Of a stretch of DNA of 53,414 nucleotides, positions 1 through 7,925 are shown one piece after another. This DNA is from Candidatus Faecicola pullistercoris (GTDB lineage Bacteria > Bacillota > Clostridia > Christensenellales > CAG-917). The notes beneath the pieces were generated by a model. It was not told where the DNA came from, did no database searches, and saw only the letters and a program-made list of their open reading frames with translations. The DNA lies in contig DVNW01000011.1 in the NCBI GenBank assembly GCA_018714105.1, positions 1 to 53,414 on the forward strand, in the 5' to 3' direction. Numbering within the stretch: position 1 is the first letter of the stretch; the number at the start of each line of letters is the position of its first letter. Position numbers and translations under genes: made by a program.

Positions 1-14
1 TTTTTTTCGCCATA

Positions 15-878
15 TCAATCAAACAACCTTTCGATTATGCCGTTTTCCAAATCGGCGATACAGTACATATTATCTAAAACGTCAAAGGTTTCTTCCAAAT
101 TGTGGCGAGCAGATTTCCAACCGTCAGCTCCGTCCGTAAACCACACGAAGGCAAAGCCATCAATTTCTTTTGCTTCTAAAGCGATAGTTTTGTAACTGCG
201 CGCGGTTTCGTTAAGTTTTGAGCCTCCACCCGTATAAAAATTTGTTTCTATTGCATATATTGTTTTGCCTTTCTTAACAACAAAATCAAATCTCTTTTCT
301 GCTTTGCCTTGATTTGAAATACCCGATAAATCGATATTCCATTTTCTTTCGATCGCGGACAGTTTCATTTCCTTAAAATAAGTTTCGCCTTTAACTAATC
401 CGGCTTTTATAAGATAATCTTCTACAAGATTTTCCATTAAATGACCACCACGATTTTTGCGACCATTGCTGTCCAAACCTACCTCTACGCCTGTAACATA
501 ATCGACAAGATTATTAATTACGTGATTAGCAATTAAATCAAATAATCCCGTCTTTTTCATAAACATTATGTATTCTTTCGTAGTGTAGTTAGGTTTGTTA
601 AAGTTAAAAAGATATTCGCCGTCTCCGTCAATAACGTAAATTTCACGACCGCGAACGGCAAGTAAAATGGGAATACACTTTAACACTTGTGGATAATCGT
701 TTATCAGTTTATTAAAATCGTGTTCTATATTTTTCGATCCGATAAGCGAGTTAAGTATATTCAATTCAACTTTTATATTTTCGATATTGCCATAAACTTT
801 TTCGAAGTCGACATAATAGCCATAATCGCAAATGCTCGATTTGAAAGTTTTGAGCCATTCGTTAAAATTTCTTTTCAT
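15..878 (-). CDS. DpnII/MboI-family type II restriction endonuclease
   Basis: Predicted type II restriction endonuclease of the DpnII family, expected to cut unmethylated GATC; 287 residues, the same size as DpnII. The second half carries the family pattern RGGHLMENLVEDYL followed by a nuclease core with KRFDFVVKKG and IYAIETNFY, the D/ExK-like acidic and lysine residues. The chosen ATG has a GGGAG ribosome binding site; a TTG 21 bases upstream lacks one. It lies 11 bases after the stop of the Dam-type methylase, so the two form a restriction-modification operon. The gene is clearly AT-rich against the GC-balanced housekeeping genes to its right, which suggests horizontal acquisition. Specificity is inferred from family and partner, not seen directly. 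Confidence 0.88.
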   Translation of the reverse strand: MKRNFNEWLKTFKSSICDYGYYVDFEKVYGNIENIKVELNILNSLIGSKNIEHDFNKLINDYPQVLKCIPILLAVRGREIYVIDGDGEYLFNFNKPNYTTKEYIMFMKKTGLFDLIANHVINNLVDYVTGVEVGLDSNGRKNRGGHLMENLVEDYLIKAGLVKGETYFKEMKLSAIERKWNIDLSGISNQGKAEKRFDFVVKKGKTIYAIETNFYTGGGSKLNETARSYKTIALEAKEIDGFAFVWFTDGADGWKSARHNLEETFDVLDNMYCIADLENGIIERLFD

Positions 879-889
879 TTGCTTCTCCC

Positions 890-1957
890 TTAATTGCAAA
901 TTAACAATTCGTTTATCTTGCCGCGTTTATCACCTTTACTATTTATATAACGACTTGCTTCAACACGATTTATTTTGTAGTGTTTATATAGATCATCAAA
1001 AAAATTGTCTTCCGGATTGATATTTTTTGGATCGGAATTGCTCAAAACGATTTTCGCACCTGCCGTGTTTAGCTCATCGATAAATTTTGCAAGCCGTATC
1101 TGCTCGTTGTCGTCGAATGCTTCGACATTATACGATGTAAACATTGAGGTTTCCGAAATAGGACGGTAAGGCGGATCTAAATAGACAAAAGTATTATTGT
1201 CAATAAAAGTCTTTGACAGAGTATAGTCGCCGCAAACAATTATTACGTTTTGTAGCGCAATATGAATATTGCGGAGATTTTCCTCATCGCATATGGTAGG
1301 ATATTTATAAGAGCCCATGGGAACATTGAATTGCCCTTTTCGGTTAACGCGATATAATCCGTTAAAACAGGTCTTATTCAAAAAAATAAAGTATGCGGCT
1401 TTTTCTATTGATGTATGCTTGCTTAAATTCAATGTATTGAATTTGTCACGGATATTATAATAGTAGTATTTTCTGCCGTTATCGTCGAGAGGTAAAAAGG
1501 TCATCTGCATCTCGTTAAGCCGTTCAATCAACGCTTCAACATTTTGCTTGATAGCGGTGTACGAGTTGATTAACTCTGAGTTAATATCGCTGACGTAAAG
1601 CTCTTCAAAAGTATATTTCGAAAGGACGTTGAAAAACAACGCACCGCCACCGACCATAGGTTCAGCATATTTTGTCAAAGTCTTTTTGCCGTAGAAAGGA
1701 AACATCTTTTCTATTTCATCAATAAGTTGACCTTTTCCGCCAACCCATTTTACAAAAGGTTTTAGTTCAACTTTGTGTGTTTTTTCATAACGAACAGTAC
1801 GCATATCCACAGGTTTCTCGGCGTTAGAAGGAATAATCCACATATTGCCGACCATCATAGCGCCGTTAATACGCTTCTCTGAACAAAGTATTGCAACTCG
1901 CCTTTGTGAAATATTCCATTTCTCTGCCGCTTCTTTTGCCGAAATATAACTTAACAT
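890..1957 (-). CDS. Dam-family adenine methyltransferase with N-terminal helix-turn-helix domain
   Basis: Predicted DNA N6-adenine methyltransferase that protects GATC from the neighbouring DpnII-type nuclease; 355 residues. Residues 1-55 look like a MerR/excisionase-type winged helix (SYISAKEAAEKWNISQRRV), absent from classical Dam. The methylase follows: the SAM-binding motif FVKWVGGKGQ (68-77) and catalytic DPPY (261-264), in the alpha-group order. The start at 1957 has a GGAG site seven bases upstream; an ATG at 1993 would place the coding region over the promoter and palindrome and is rejected. HTH-methylase fusions such as M.EcoRII and M.SsoII repress their own promoters, so this protein may do likewise through the 20-bp palindrome upstream (inference). 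AT-rich, like its partner. Confidence 0.9.
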   Translation of the reverse strand: MLSYISAKEAAEKWNISQRRVAILCSEKRINGAMMVGNMWIIPSNAEKPVDMRTVRYEKTHKVELKPFVKWVGGKGQLIDEIEKMFPFYGKKTLTKYAEPMVGGGALFFNVLSKYTFEELYVSDINSELINSYTAIKQNVEALIERLNEMQMTFLPLDDNGRKYYYYNIRDKFNTLNLSKHTSIEKAAYFIFLNKTCFNGLYRVNRKGQFNVPMGSYKYPTICDEENLRNIHIALQNVIIVCGDYTLSKTFIDNNTFVYLDPPYRPISETSMFTSYNVEAFDDNEQIRLAKFIDELNTAGAKIVLSNSDPKNINPEDNFFDDLYKHYKINRVEASRYINSKGDKRGKINELLICN

Positions 1958-1971
1958 AGCCTCTCCGTTAG

Positions 1972-1991
1972 GTATATAGTATACTATATAC
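1972..1991. promoter_or_regulatory. 20-bp perfect palindrome, candidate operator of the R-M operon
   Basis: The sequence GTATATAGTATACTATATAC reads identically on both strands. It starts directly downstream of the -10 element of the R-M promoter, so it covers the predicted transcription start, where a bound protein would block initiation. The most likely ligand is the HTH domain of the methylase encoded just below. Position and symmetry are seen; binding is inference. Confidence 0.6.
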
Positions 1992-2020
1992 ATTATATTC
2001 TATATCTCGAACAATAGCAA
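1992..2020 (-). promoter_or_regulatory. Promoter of the restriction-modification operon
   Basis: Leftward TTGCTA, 17-base spacer, TATAAT (the -10 at 1992-1997). It gives the R-M genes their own transcription, independent of the tRNA operon upstream, which ends at a terminator at 2180-2209. Confidence 0.7.
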
Positions 2021-2179
2021 GAAAAAAATTTGTTAATTCTAGATTTGAATTATTGTCACGAATTTATTGCATCGCAAAAAATAAATACCCTACTCAAATT
2101 TTATTCCGATATACTTATAAAAAGCCGCGCGATACAAAAGACGTTGACTGCGGTATAAATCTACCGGGCGCGAATAATG

Positions 2180-2209
2180 AAAAAACCTTATCCGAAATTT
2201 CGGATAAGG
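2180..2209 (-). terminator. Intrinsic terminator of the tRNA operon
   Basis: A 24-base perfect palindrome (CCTTATCCGAAATTTCGGATAAGG) followed on the minus strand by six T. It lies just beyond tRNA-Val and separates the tRNA transcript from the R-M genes. Confidence 0.85.
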
Positions 2210-2214
2210 TCCTG

Positions 2215-2290
2215 TGGTGGGGGCAATAGGGCTCGAACCTATGACCCTCTGCTTGTAAGGCAGATGCTCTCCCAGCTGAGCTATACCCCC
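2215..2290 (-). tRNA. tRNA-Val (TAC)
   Basis: Cloverleaf with seven-pair acceptor stem GGGGGTA/TGCCCCC, anticodon loop CTTACAA (anticodon TAC), T-loop GGTTCGAGCC and encoded CCA (2215-2217). Last gene of the four-tRNA operon. Confidence 0.95.
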
Positions 2291-2293
2291 GTC

Positions 2294-2368
2294 TGGTGAC
2301 CCCAAGGAGAATCGAACTCCTGTTACCGCCGTGAAAGGGCGATGTCTTAACCGCTTGACCATGGGGCC
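2294..2368 (-). tRNA. tRNA-Glu (TTC)
   Basis: Begins GGCCCCATGGTCAAGCGG, anticodon loop CTTTCAC (anticodon TTC), T-arm AGTTCGATT and encoded CCA (2294-2296). Separated by three bases from tRNA-Val. Confidence 0.95.
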
Positions 2369-2399
2369 TTATATGTACCGTCGGCGACGGATTAACGCT

Positions 2400-2476
2400 T
2401 GGTAGCGGCGGTCAGATTCGAACCAACGACCTGCCGGGTATGAACCGGCCGCTCTAACCAACTAAGCTACGCCGCC
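2400..2476 (-). tRNA. Elongator tRNA-Met (CAT)
   Basis: Begins GGCGGCGTAGCTTAG, anticodon loop TTCATAC (CAT), ends CGCCGCTACCA. It resembles known Firmicute elongator tRNA-Met and lacks the C1-A72 mismatch of initiators. tRNA-Ile2 (lysidine-modified CAT) is less likely because its usual acceptor sequence differs. Confidence 0.88.
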
Positions 2477-2529
2477 ACGATGGGTTGCGAGGTGGAAGAC
2501 GTACTTCCCGAACTGCCCCGCGCAGTCAG

Positions 2530-2606
<77 letters not shown>

Positions 2607-2622
2607 ACGATAATGCTTTGTT

Positions 2623-2651
2623 AGTATATACGAAAGAAAGCGTATTGTCAA
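2623..2651 (-). promoter_or_regulatory. Promoter of the fMet-Met-Glu-Val tRNA operon
   Basis: Leftward TTGACA, 17-base spacer, TATACT, placing the transcription start about ten bases before tRNA-fMet. Confidence 0.85.
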
Positions 2652-2732
2652 TTAAAATCAGCAAAAAATTTAAAATTTGCCTTTCGGGACGGGGCGGACG
2701 GGAATATTTCAGGAGAGTGCGCAGGAAAGCGC

Positions 2733-2760
2733 GAAAAGAAAAACCGCCTTGCGGCGGTTT
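2733..2760 (-). terminator. Intrinsic terminator after the M28 peptidase gene
   Basis: Hairpin AAACCGCC-GCAA-GGCGGTTT on the minus strand followed by TTTCTTTT, ten bases after the stop codon. Confidence 0.85.
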
Positions 2761-2770
2761 ATCGCAAGAG

Positions 2771-4024
2771 TTATTTTTTACCGCTTTCTTTTTCGTTAAT
2801 TTTGTTTATGAGGCGGTACATTACTTCGAGGCCTTCCTCGAACGTGCGGGTATCCAGTCTGTCCGAGCGGTCGGCCGTAGTATGGTAATAGTTTGTGGGA
2901 ACGGGGTTCTGAGCAGCCAGGGTAACGGCTTTCACTCCGGCCTTGTGCAGGGGAGTGGCGTCGTTGCCGCCTATGGGATTGACTATTTTGCCCGTTTTTC
3001 TTATGCAGCCCGTTTCTTCAAGGCAGGAGTAGGCCATATCTATCATTTCTTTGTCGTAGCTGGCAAACTGTAAAGGATCGCCTGTAACCACTTCGAAGTA
3101 ATCGTAGTCGCTTATGCTGTCTACGTTGATGAAATAGCAGTTATTCAGCATACCGTCGTCTTTATGAGCCTTGACAAAAGCTTTGCTGCCTTTAAGGCCT
3201 GCCTCTTCGCAGCCGAATGAGGCGCAGACAAGGCGGCATCCCTCGGGAAGCTCCTCTGGATTCCGGTTGAAGTATTTGGCAATCTGCATGGTAAGGGCGA
3301 CGCCCGTAAGGTTGTCCATCGCGCCGGGAGAAGCGAGTTTTTTGTCGTGCGACAGGAACTGAGTGAGGAAATAGATGCCGGGCACAAATATGACGGGGAA
3401 GGTCAGGCAGAAATAAGGCCAGAACCCCTCGTAAGACGTAGTTGCGATCGCCTGCCAGACGGGCATGTTTTTGCCGATGACGATCTGAATAATTCCGCAA
3501 ACAATCAGAACGACGACGCCTACTATTCCGTAAGCGATTTTGGGAATAAAGGTTTTGGGATTTTTATATTGCAGGGGCCAGTGCCAGCTGCTGTCGTAGT
3601 GCGCGCCGATCATGACGGTATAATCGGTCTTGCCTCCGCGCGGCTCCTGAACGGTATAGAGATTGCTGCTGTCCTTTTTGGGCCAGAACACGTCGAAAAT
3701 GCTTGTATAGACTATTGCCATCGACAGTGCGTAGAACAGGCAGAACGCGGCCAGAATAACGGCTGCAAGGGGATATATGTAATAAAGCACGAAAGCGATA
3801 AGCCCTCCGACGCCGCAGTAGGGAACCGCGCCGATGCTGGCAATAGGCGCAACCTTGAAAAACTCTCTTACGGGTTTAATGCCCACGGTGTTTTCGTATT
3901 CGGCCGATAAGAGCTCGGCGGCCTTCTTTTCTTCTTCCGAAGCGGGCAGGCGAGGGCCTATTTCGGACTCGACTTTTTTGATTAAAGTCATCATATCGTC
4001 CGCGCTTTTTTTGTAATCTAACAT
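2771..4024 (-). CDS. Membrane-embedded M28-family zinc peptidase
   Basis: Predicted zinc-dependent aminopeptidase-type hydrolase of family M28, 417 residues, embedded in the membrane. Metal and catalytic residues of the family are present: H142 and D144 (GAHYD), D237 (PGAMDN), E273/E274 (GCEEAG), D302 (NVDSI) and a late His (YYHTTAD). Unlike soluble M28 enzymes it has hydrophobic segments at about 62-110 inside the N-terminal part and about 165-185 and 203-223 inserted between the metal motifs. The ATG at 4024 has a GGAGG site; a TTG 12 bases upstream overlaps that site and is rejected. Monocistronic with its own terminator. Substrate is unknown. Confidence 0.85.
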   Translation of the reverse strand: MLDYKKSADDMMTLIKKVESEIGPRLPASEEEKKAAELLSAEYENTVGIKPVREFFKVAPIASIGAVPYCGVGGLIAFVLYYIYPLAAVILAAFCLFYALSMAIVYTSIFDVFWPKKDSSNLYTVQEPRGGKTDYTVMIGAHYDSSWHWPLQYKNPKTFIPKIAYGIVGVVVLIVCGIIQIVIGKNMPVWQAIATTSYEGFWPYFCLTFPVIFVPGIYFLTQFLSHDKKLASPGAMDNLTGVALTMQIAKYFNRNPEELPEGCRLVCASFGCEEAGLKGSKAFVKAHKDDGMLNNCYFINVDSISDYDYFEVVTGDPLQFASYDKEMIDMAYSCLEETGCIRKTGKIVNPIGGNDATPLHKAGVKAVTLAAQNPVPTNYYHTTADRSDRLDTRTFEEGLEVMYRLINKINEKESGKK

Positions 4025-4140
4025 AACAACCTCCAAAAGTTAACGGAAAAGTAAATAAATTGTATCATACGGAGCGGAAAAAAGGCAACAATTATATGCG
4101 TATTATAATCAAATTAAACGCAATTTCGGCCGCTTTAAAG

Positions 4141-4169
4141 TTTACAGAGGCAAAATTAAATGGTATAAT
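4141..4169 (+). promoter_or_regulatory. Promoter of the cobalamin-riboswitch operon
   Basis: TTTACA, 17-base spacer, TATAAT at 4164-4169. The predicted transcript begins at about 4176, just where the riboswitch P1 helix starts. Confidence 0.75.
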
Positions 4170-4174
4170 GAAAA

Positions 4175-4319
4175 AAATAAAGGTGCCGAATATCGGATAA
4201 TCGGGAAAACGGTTAAAAGCCGTTACTGCCCCCGCAACTGTACGAGCCAAGTGTCATCAGCCACCGGAAGGGAAGGCGGACAAGGGAAACCTCTCAAGTC
4301 AGGAGACCGGCCTTTATTT
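4175..4319 (+). promoter_or_regulatory. Cobalamin (B12) riboswitch aptamer
   Basis: The region has the conserved cobalamin riboswitch blocks: GCCACCGG, GAAGGCGGACAAG and the B12 box AAGTCAGGAGACCGGCC. Its ends pair as P1: AAATAAAGG (4175-4183) with CCTTTATTT (4311-4319). It sits in the leader of the DUF4430/ECF S-component operon. In this family, adenosyl- or methylcobalamin binding normally turns transcription or translation off, so the operon should be expressed when corrinoid is scarce. Confidence 0.93.
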
Positions 4320-4382
4320 CAAAAAAGCGGCGACTCGGAGGGAGAAAGCGGCTTGACTTTGGGTACAGACCCGGGTTTTTTC

Positions 4383-4409
4383 CGTCCGCTCCGTCGCGGA
4401 CGTTTTTAA
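4383..4409 (+). terminator. Riboswitch-controlled terminator (expression platform)
   Basis: Hairpin CGTCCGC/GCGGACG (4383-4402) followed by TTTTT, 30 bases before the lipoprotein start. A competing helix can form between GCGAC..GGAG (4330-4340) and CTCCGTCGC (4389-4397), which would break the terminator; this supports a transcriptional-attenuation mechanism. The pairing is seen by eye; the switching is inferred. Confidence 0.72.
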
Positions 4410-4438
4410 TTCGGGAAAAAACTCACAAGGAGAAAAAC

Positions 4439-4852
4439 ATGAAAACAACCAAAATTTTATCGCTTATCGTACTTGCAGCCGTAGTTTTGGCCGTACTGTG
4501 CGGCTGTTCGAGCCCCGTTGACATGACGGAAACCGAGGTTATAGTAAAAGCCGAAGGCAAGCTTACGGAGGGATGTGAAACTCTCGAAGACTACATGGCA
4601 GCGTTGCAGGAAGCAGGAAAACTCAGCTACGTCGCCTCCGACGGAATGGTAACCGAAATCAACGGCAAGAAGGCCGATTACGCTGCCGACAAAACCAGCT
4701 GGATGCTGTACACCGACGACGAAGAAAACTCCAACAGCGCATGGGGCACATACGAATACGACGGCAAAACGCTTGCTTCCGCTTCTTTGGGCATGGGCGA
4801 TCTGCCGCTTAAAGAGGGCGCCGTTTACGTTTGGGTAATAGTAAAGTTCTGA
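4439..4852 (+). CDS. DUF4430 lipoprotein, candidate corrinoid-binding protein
   Basis: Secreted lipoprotein of 137 residues: signal peptide with lipobox LCGC (Cys23), then a compact domain (about 60-137) of the DUF4430 type, recognisable by LEDYMAAL, INGKKADYA, TSWMLYTDDEE and the end GAVYVWVIVKF. DUF4430 is related to the C-terminal domain of intrinsic factor and transcobalamin, which contact B12. The gene is the first under the cobalamin riboswitch and has an AAGGAG ribosome binding site. It probably captures corrinoid outside the membrane and presents it to the S component encoded three bases downstream. The family and regulation are well supported; the binding role is inference. Confidence 0.82.
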   Translation: MKTTKILSLIVLAAVVLAVLCGCSSPVDMTETEVIVKAEGKLTEGCETLEDYMAALQEAGKLSYVASDGMVTEINGKKADYAADKTSWMLYTDDEENSNSAWGTYEYDGKTLASASLGMGDLPLKEGAVYVWVIVKF

Positions 4853-4855
4853 GCA

Positions 4856-5392
4856 ATGAAGGCCCGCGACGTAGCCCTTATAGCTACGCAGACGGCGCTG
4901 CTGATAGCAGTGCAGTTTGCGCTTTCCTTCGTTGCGGGGATAGAACTCGTTACCCTTTTTCTCGCAGCGTTCTGCTTTGCTTTCGGGTATAAAAAAGGCA
5001 TAATAACCGCGATAGCCTTTTCGCTTCTGCGATGTCTGCTGTTCGGCTTCTTTCCGACGGTAATAGTACTGTATCTTGTGTATTATCCACTTTACAGTGT
5101 CGTTTTGGCATTTTTAGGCAAATTGCCGTATAAGAACGACGCCCTAAAACTCGCGTGCGTCACGGCGGTCTGTCTGGTGCTGACGGTATGTTTTACGATG
5201 CTGGACAATCTTATCGCGCCGCTTATCATGGGCATGAAGGAAAAAGCGTGGCGGGCCTATTTCGCGGCCTCGCTTCCCGTTATGGCGGCGCATCTCGTCA
5301 ACGTGGCGGCAACGGTGGGAATTTTATTTCTGCCGCTATTGAAAATAACCGTTAATTTAAAAGAGGATTTTTTCCCCGGTACCCGAAGCTGA
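4856..5392 (+). CDS. ECF transporter S component, candidate corrinoid uptake
   Basis: Integral membrane protein of 178 residues with about six hydrophobic segments and the typical S-component start (RDVALIATQTALLIAVQF). S components bind a vitamin and use a shared energising module (EcfA, EcfA', EcfT), none of which is encoded here, so this would be a group II system. It begins three bases after the lipoprotein stop with no strong ribosome binding site, implying translational coupling, and is controlled by the same cobalamin riboswitch. The natural inference is cobalamin or cobinamide uptake, similar in role to CbrT of lactobacilli; whether it belongs to the CbrT family was not tested. Confidence 0.82.
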   Translation: MKARDVALIATQTALLIAVQFALSFVAGIELVTLFLAAFCFAFGYKKGIITAIAFSLLRCLLFGFFPTVIVLYLVYYPLYSVVLAFLGKLPYKNDALKLACVTAVCLVLTVCFTMLDNLIAPLIMGMKEKAWRAYFAASLPVMAAHLVNVAATVGILFLPLLKITVNLKEDFFPGTRS

Positions 5393-5401
5393 CCGGATTT
5401 T

Positions 5402-5428
5402 CCGCCACCCCGCAGGGCGGCTTTTTGT
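5402..5428 (+). terminator. Terminator after the ECF S-component gene
   Basis: Hairpin CCGCC/GGCGG followed by CTTTTTGTTT, ten bases after the stop codon. Confidence 0.75.
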
Positions 5429-5439
5429 TTGTCAAACAG

Positions 5440-5468
5440 TTGCGTTTGAAAAGTTTATACTATATAAT
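5440..5468 (+). promoter_or_regulatory. Possible promoter of proS-Pr6Pr-ung
   Basis: TATAAT at 5463-5468 with a weak -35 (TTGCGT) 17 bases upstream. No T-box leader is visible in the 50 bases before proS. Confidence 0.45.
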
Positions 5469-5520
5469 ACTTACGATAATAAATTACAAAAGTACCCCGT
5501 TAACGCGGGGCGGAGGAAGC

Positions 5521-7242
5521 ATGTTACTCAGCAAACTTGTGGGCGAAAGGGTCAAGGAAGCCCCCGCCGACGTAAAAATCAAAAGCCATATACTTCTGCA
5601 ACGCGCAGGCTACATCAAGGCCGTGGCAAACGGCATATATTCGCTCACGTCGCCCGCTCAGCTGATGGCCGTAAATATCGAAAATATTATACGCGAAGAA
5701 ATGAACGCCGTTGACGGGCAGGAAGTAAAATTTCCCGTCGTCATGCCGAGGGAGATGTGGGAAAGCTCGGGAAGATATCAGAGCATAGGCAGCGAAATGG
5801 TAAGGTTCAAGGATCGCGGCGGCAAGGACATGCTTCTCGGAATGACTCACGAGGAAGCGGCCGTGCATATGGCCAAAAACACGGTAAACAGCTATAATCA
5901 GCTGCCCTTCATGATATATCAGATTCAGACCAAGTTCCGCGACGAACCCAGGTGTCGCGGCGGGCTTATAAGGGTAAGGGAATTCACTATGAAGGACGCC
6001 TATTCATTCCACATGACGCAGGAAGATCTGGCGGAATATTACGACAGGTGTCTTGAAGCGTATAACCGCATTTTCAGAAGAATAGGCCTTAAAAACTTTA
6101 TTGCCGTCAAGTCCGACACGGGCATGATGGGCGGCAGCGTCGCGCACGAATTCATGCTGCTTACCGAAGTAGGCGAGGACACGTTGGTGCTCTGCGACGG
6201 ATGCGGGTATAAATCCAACATGGAAGTGGCTACGGGGCGCCGCAAAGAGGTAAGTTTCAAGTCGCTCGGCAAAGCCGAAGAGGTATATACCGCCGACGCC
6301 AAGGATATAGAAAGCGTTGCGAAATATCTCGGCACGGACGCGGCGCACACCGTAAAGGCCGTGGTATTTGCCGCAAAAGGCGAGGACGGCGTGGTAATAG
6401 CCTTTTTAAGGGGCGACCTCGAAGTCAACGAAGCCAAGCTGAAAAAGGCGGTAGGCAAAAACGTCGTACCCTGGGAGGGCGAGGAAGAAGGTATTGTCGC
6501 GGGCAATATAGGGCCGATAGGCCTGACGGCCAAAGCGACCGTGGTTTTCGACAAATCGCTCGAAGGCGCACTCGGCATGGTATGCGGCGCGAATAAGGCG
6601 GAATACCATATCAGAAACGTGGACGTGGAAAGGGATATCGCTCCCCGCGAGTACACCGACGTATCCAAAGTATGCGAGGGCGACGGCTGTCCCGTATGCG
6701 GCAAGTCGCTCAGGCTTGAAAACGGAATAGAGATAGGCAATATTTTCCAGCTGGGCACCAAGTATACCGCCGCTATGGATATGACCGTGCTCAACGAAAA
6801 AGGCGAGGCGGTAAATCCCATAATGGGCTGTTACGGAATAGGCGTGGGCAGGGCGATAGCCAGCATAGCGCAGGAGAGTAACGACGAAAACGGCCTTATT
6901 CTGCCTATAACGGTAGCGCCTTACAAGGTACATATAACTCCGCTCAGGATGGACGACGCAGAGGTCGGCGAAAAGGCGTTCGGGCTTTACGAGGCGCTTA
7001 AAAAGGAAGGAATAAGCGTGCTTCTCGACGACAGAACCAACGTTTCCAACGGGGTGAAATTTGCCGATGCCGACCTCATGGGCATGCCTATAAGGATAGT
7101 AATCAGCCCCAGAGGGCTGAAAAACGGCGAAATCGAAATCAAGGAAAGGGCGTCGGGACTTACCGAAAACGCGGCATACGGCAAGGCGGTTGAGGCAATC
7201 AGAGCCAAGATACGAAAACTTACGGAGGAAATCGGGGCATAA
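5521..7242 (+). CDS. proS: Prolyl-tRNA synthetase
   Basis: Class II synthetase charging tRNA-Pro, 573 residues, the bacterial-type length. It has the N-terminal catalytic motifs (motif 2 at KFRDEPRCRGGLIRVREFTMKD region), the inserted editing domain that hydrolyses Ala-tRNA-Pro (roughly 225-390), motif 3 (MGCYGIGVGRAIA) and a C-terminal anticodon-binding domain (VAPYKVHITPL onward). The ATG at 5521 follows a clear GGAGG; the open frame extends upstream to 5425 but without a start signal. First gene of a tightly packed operon: its TAA overlaps the next ATG by one base. Confidence 0.97.
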   Translation: MLLSKLVGERVKEAPADVKIKSHILLQRAGYIKAVANGIYSLTSPAQLMAVNIENIIREEMNAVDGQEVKFPVVMPREMWESSGRYQSIGSEMVRFKDRGGKDMLLGMTHEEAAVHMAKNTVNSYNQLPFMIYQIQTKFRDEPRCRGGLIRVREFTMKDAYSFHMTQEDLAEYYDRCLEAYNRIFRRIGLKNFIAVKSDTGMMGGSVAHEFMLLTEVGEDTLVLCDGCGYKSNMEVATGRRKEVSFKSLGKAEEVYTADAKDIESVAKYLGTDAAHTVKAVVFAAKGEDGVVIAFLRGDLEVNEAKLKKAVGKNVVPWEGEEEGIVAGNIGPIGLTAKATVVFDKSLEGALGMVCGANKAEYHIRNVDVERDIAPREYTDVSKVCEGDGCPVCGKSLRLENGIEIGNIFQLGTKYTAAMDMTVLNEKGEAVNPIMGCYGIGVGRAIASIAQESNDENGLILPITVAPYKVHITPLRMDDAEVGEKAFGLYEALKKEGISVLLDDRTNVSNGVKFADADLMGMPIRIVISPRGLKNGEIEIKERASGLTENAAYGKAVEAIRAKIRKLTEEIGA

Positions 7243-7925
7243 TGGAAAAAATCAGGGAAAACAGAATTTTTGCTCTTATATTCAGGTCTGCTGCGCTCGT
7301 AATAGGGTTGTTCGGGTTGATAGTAATGCTTAAAAACGCGCCGGCGAGGATGATGCTGACCTATTACACCATACAAACCAATATAATGACGCTCCTGCTG
7401 TTTGCAGCGCTCGTCGTAAAAAGCGTATTACAGCTTGCAACCGACGGAAAAAAGGGCAGGGTTGCCTGCCTGCCTCCGGCTTTACAGCTTTGCATAACGT
7501 TTTACATTACAATAACGATGGTGGTATATTGGGCTTTGCTGTCGTGGCAGACTTTTTCCATGACCGGCGCGGGCAATCCCGTGCTTATGAAGATCGGAAA
7601 CGTAATAGTTCACGGATTCGTGGCTCTTTTTGCAATAGCAGACTGGATAATGTTCATGCCTCACGGCGAGATAAAATACAAAAGCGCGCTGTACTGGCTG
7701 GCGTATCCCGCGGCTTACGCGGTGTTCATATTCCTGATAGCCGAGTTCAGCGGAATCAATTACGCCGGCAGCCGTTATCCCTATCCCTTTATAGACACCG
7801 ACGTGCTGGGCGGATACGTTGCGCTCGTGGTCATCGCTCTGGCGGCGGCTTTTTACGGACTCGGGCTTTTGTATATAAAGGCGGACAAGGCTCTTGCCGG
7901 CGGGAAAAAGAAAGAGGAAGAATAA
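7242..7925 (+). CDS. Pr6Pr-family membrane protein
   Basis: Membrane protein of 227 residues with about six hydrophobic segments. It shows the recurrent patterns of the Pr6Pr family (FAR-17a/AIG1-like): FRSAALVIGLFGL, YYTIQTNIMTLL, HGFVALFAIADWIMF and YPYPFIDTDVLGG. Human relatives AIG1/ADTRP hydrolyse hydroxy-fatty-acid esters, but no function is established for the bacterial proteins and none is claimed here. Start overlaps the proS stop by one base and the stop abuts the ung start, so it is co-transcribed and probably translationally coupled. Confidence 0.8.
   Translation: MEKIRENRIFALIFRSAALVIGLFGLIVMLKNAPARMMLTYYTIQTNIMTLLLFAALVVKSVLQLATDGKKGRVACLPPALQLCITFYITITMVVYWALLSWQTFSMTGAGNPVLMKIGNVIVHGFVALFAIADWIMFMPHGEIKYKSALYWLAYPAAYAVFIFLIAEFSGINYAGSRYPYPFIDTDVLGGYVALVVIALAAAFYGLGLLYIKADKALAGGKKKEEE

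Noticed and set aside
2090..2362. A 90-codon open frame across the tRNA-Val and tRNA-Glu genes
   Set aside because: It reads through two clear tRNA cloverleafs and a terminator; its product is a translation of tRNA sequence.
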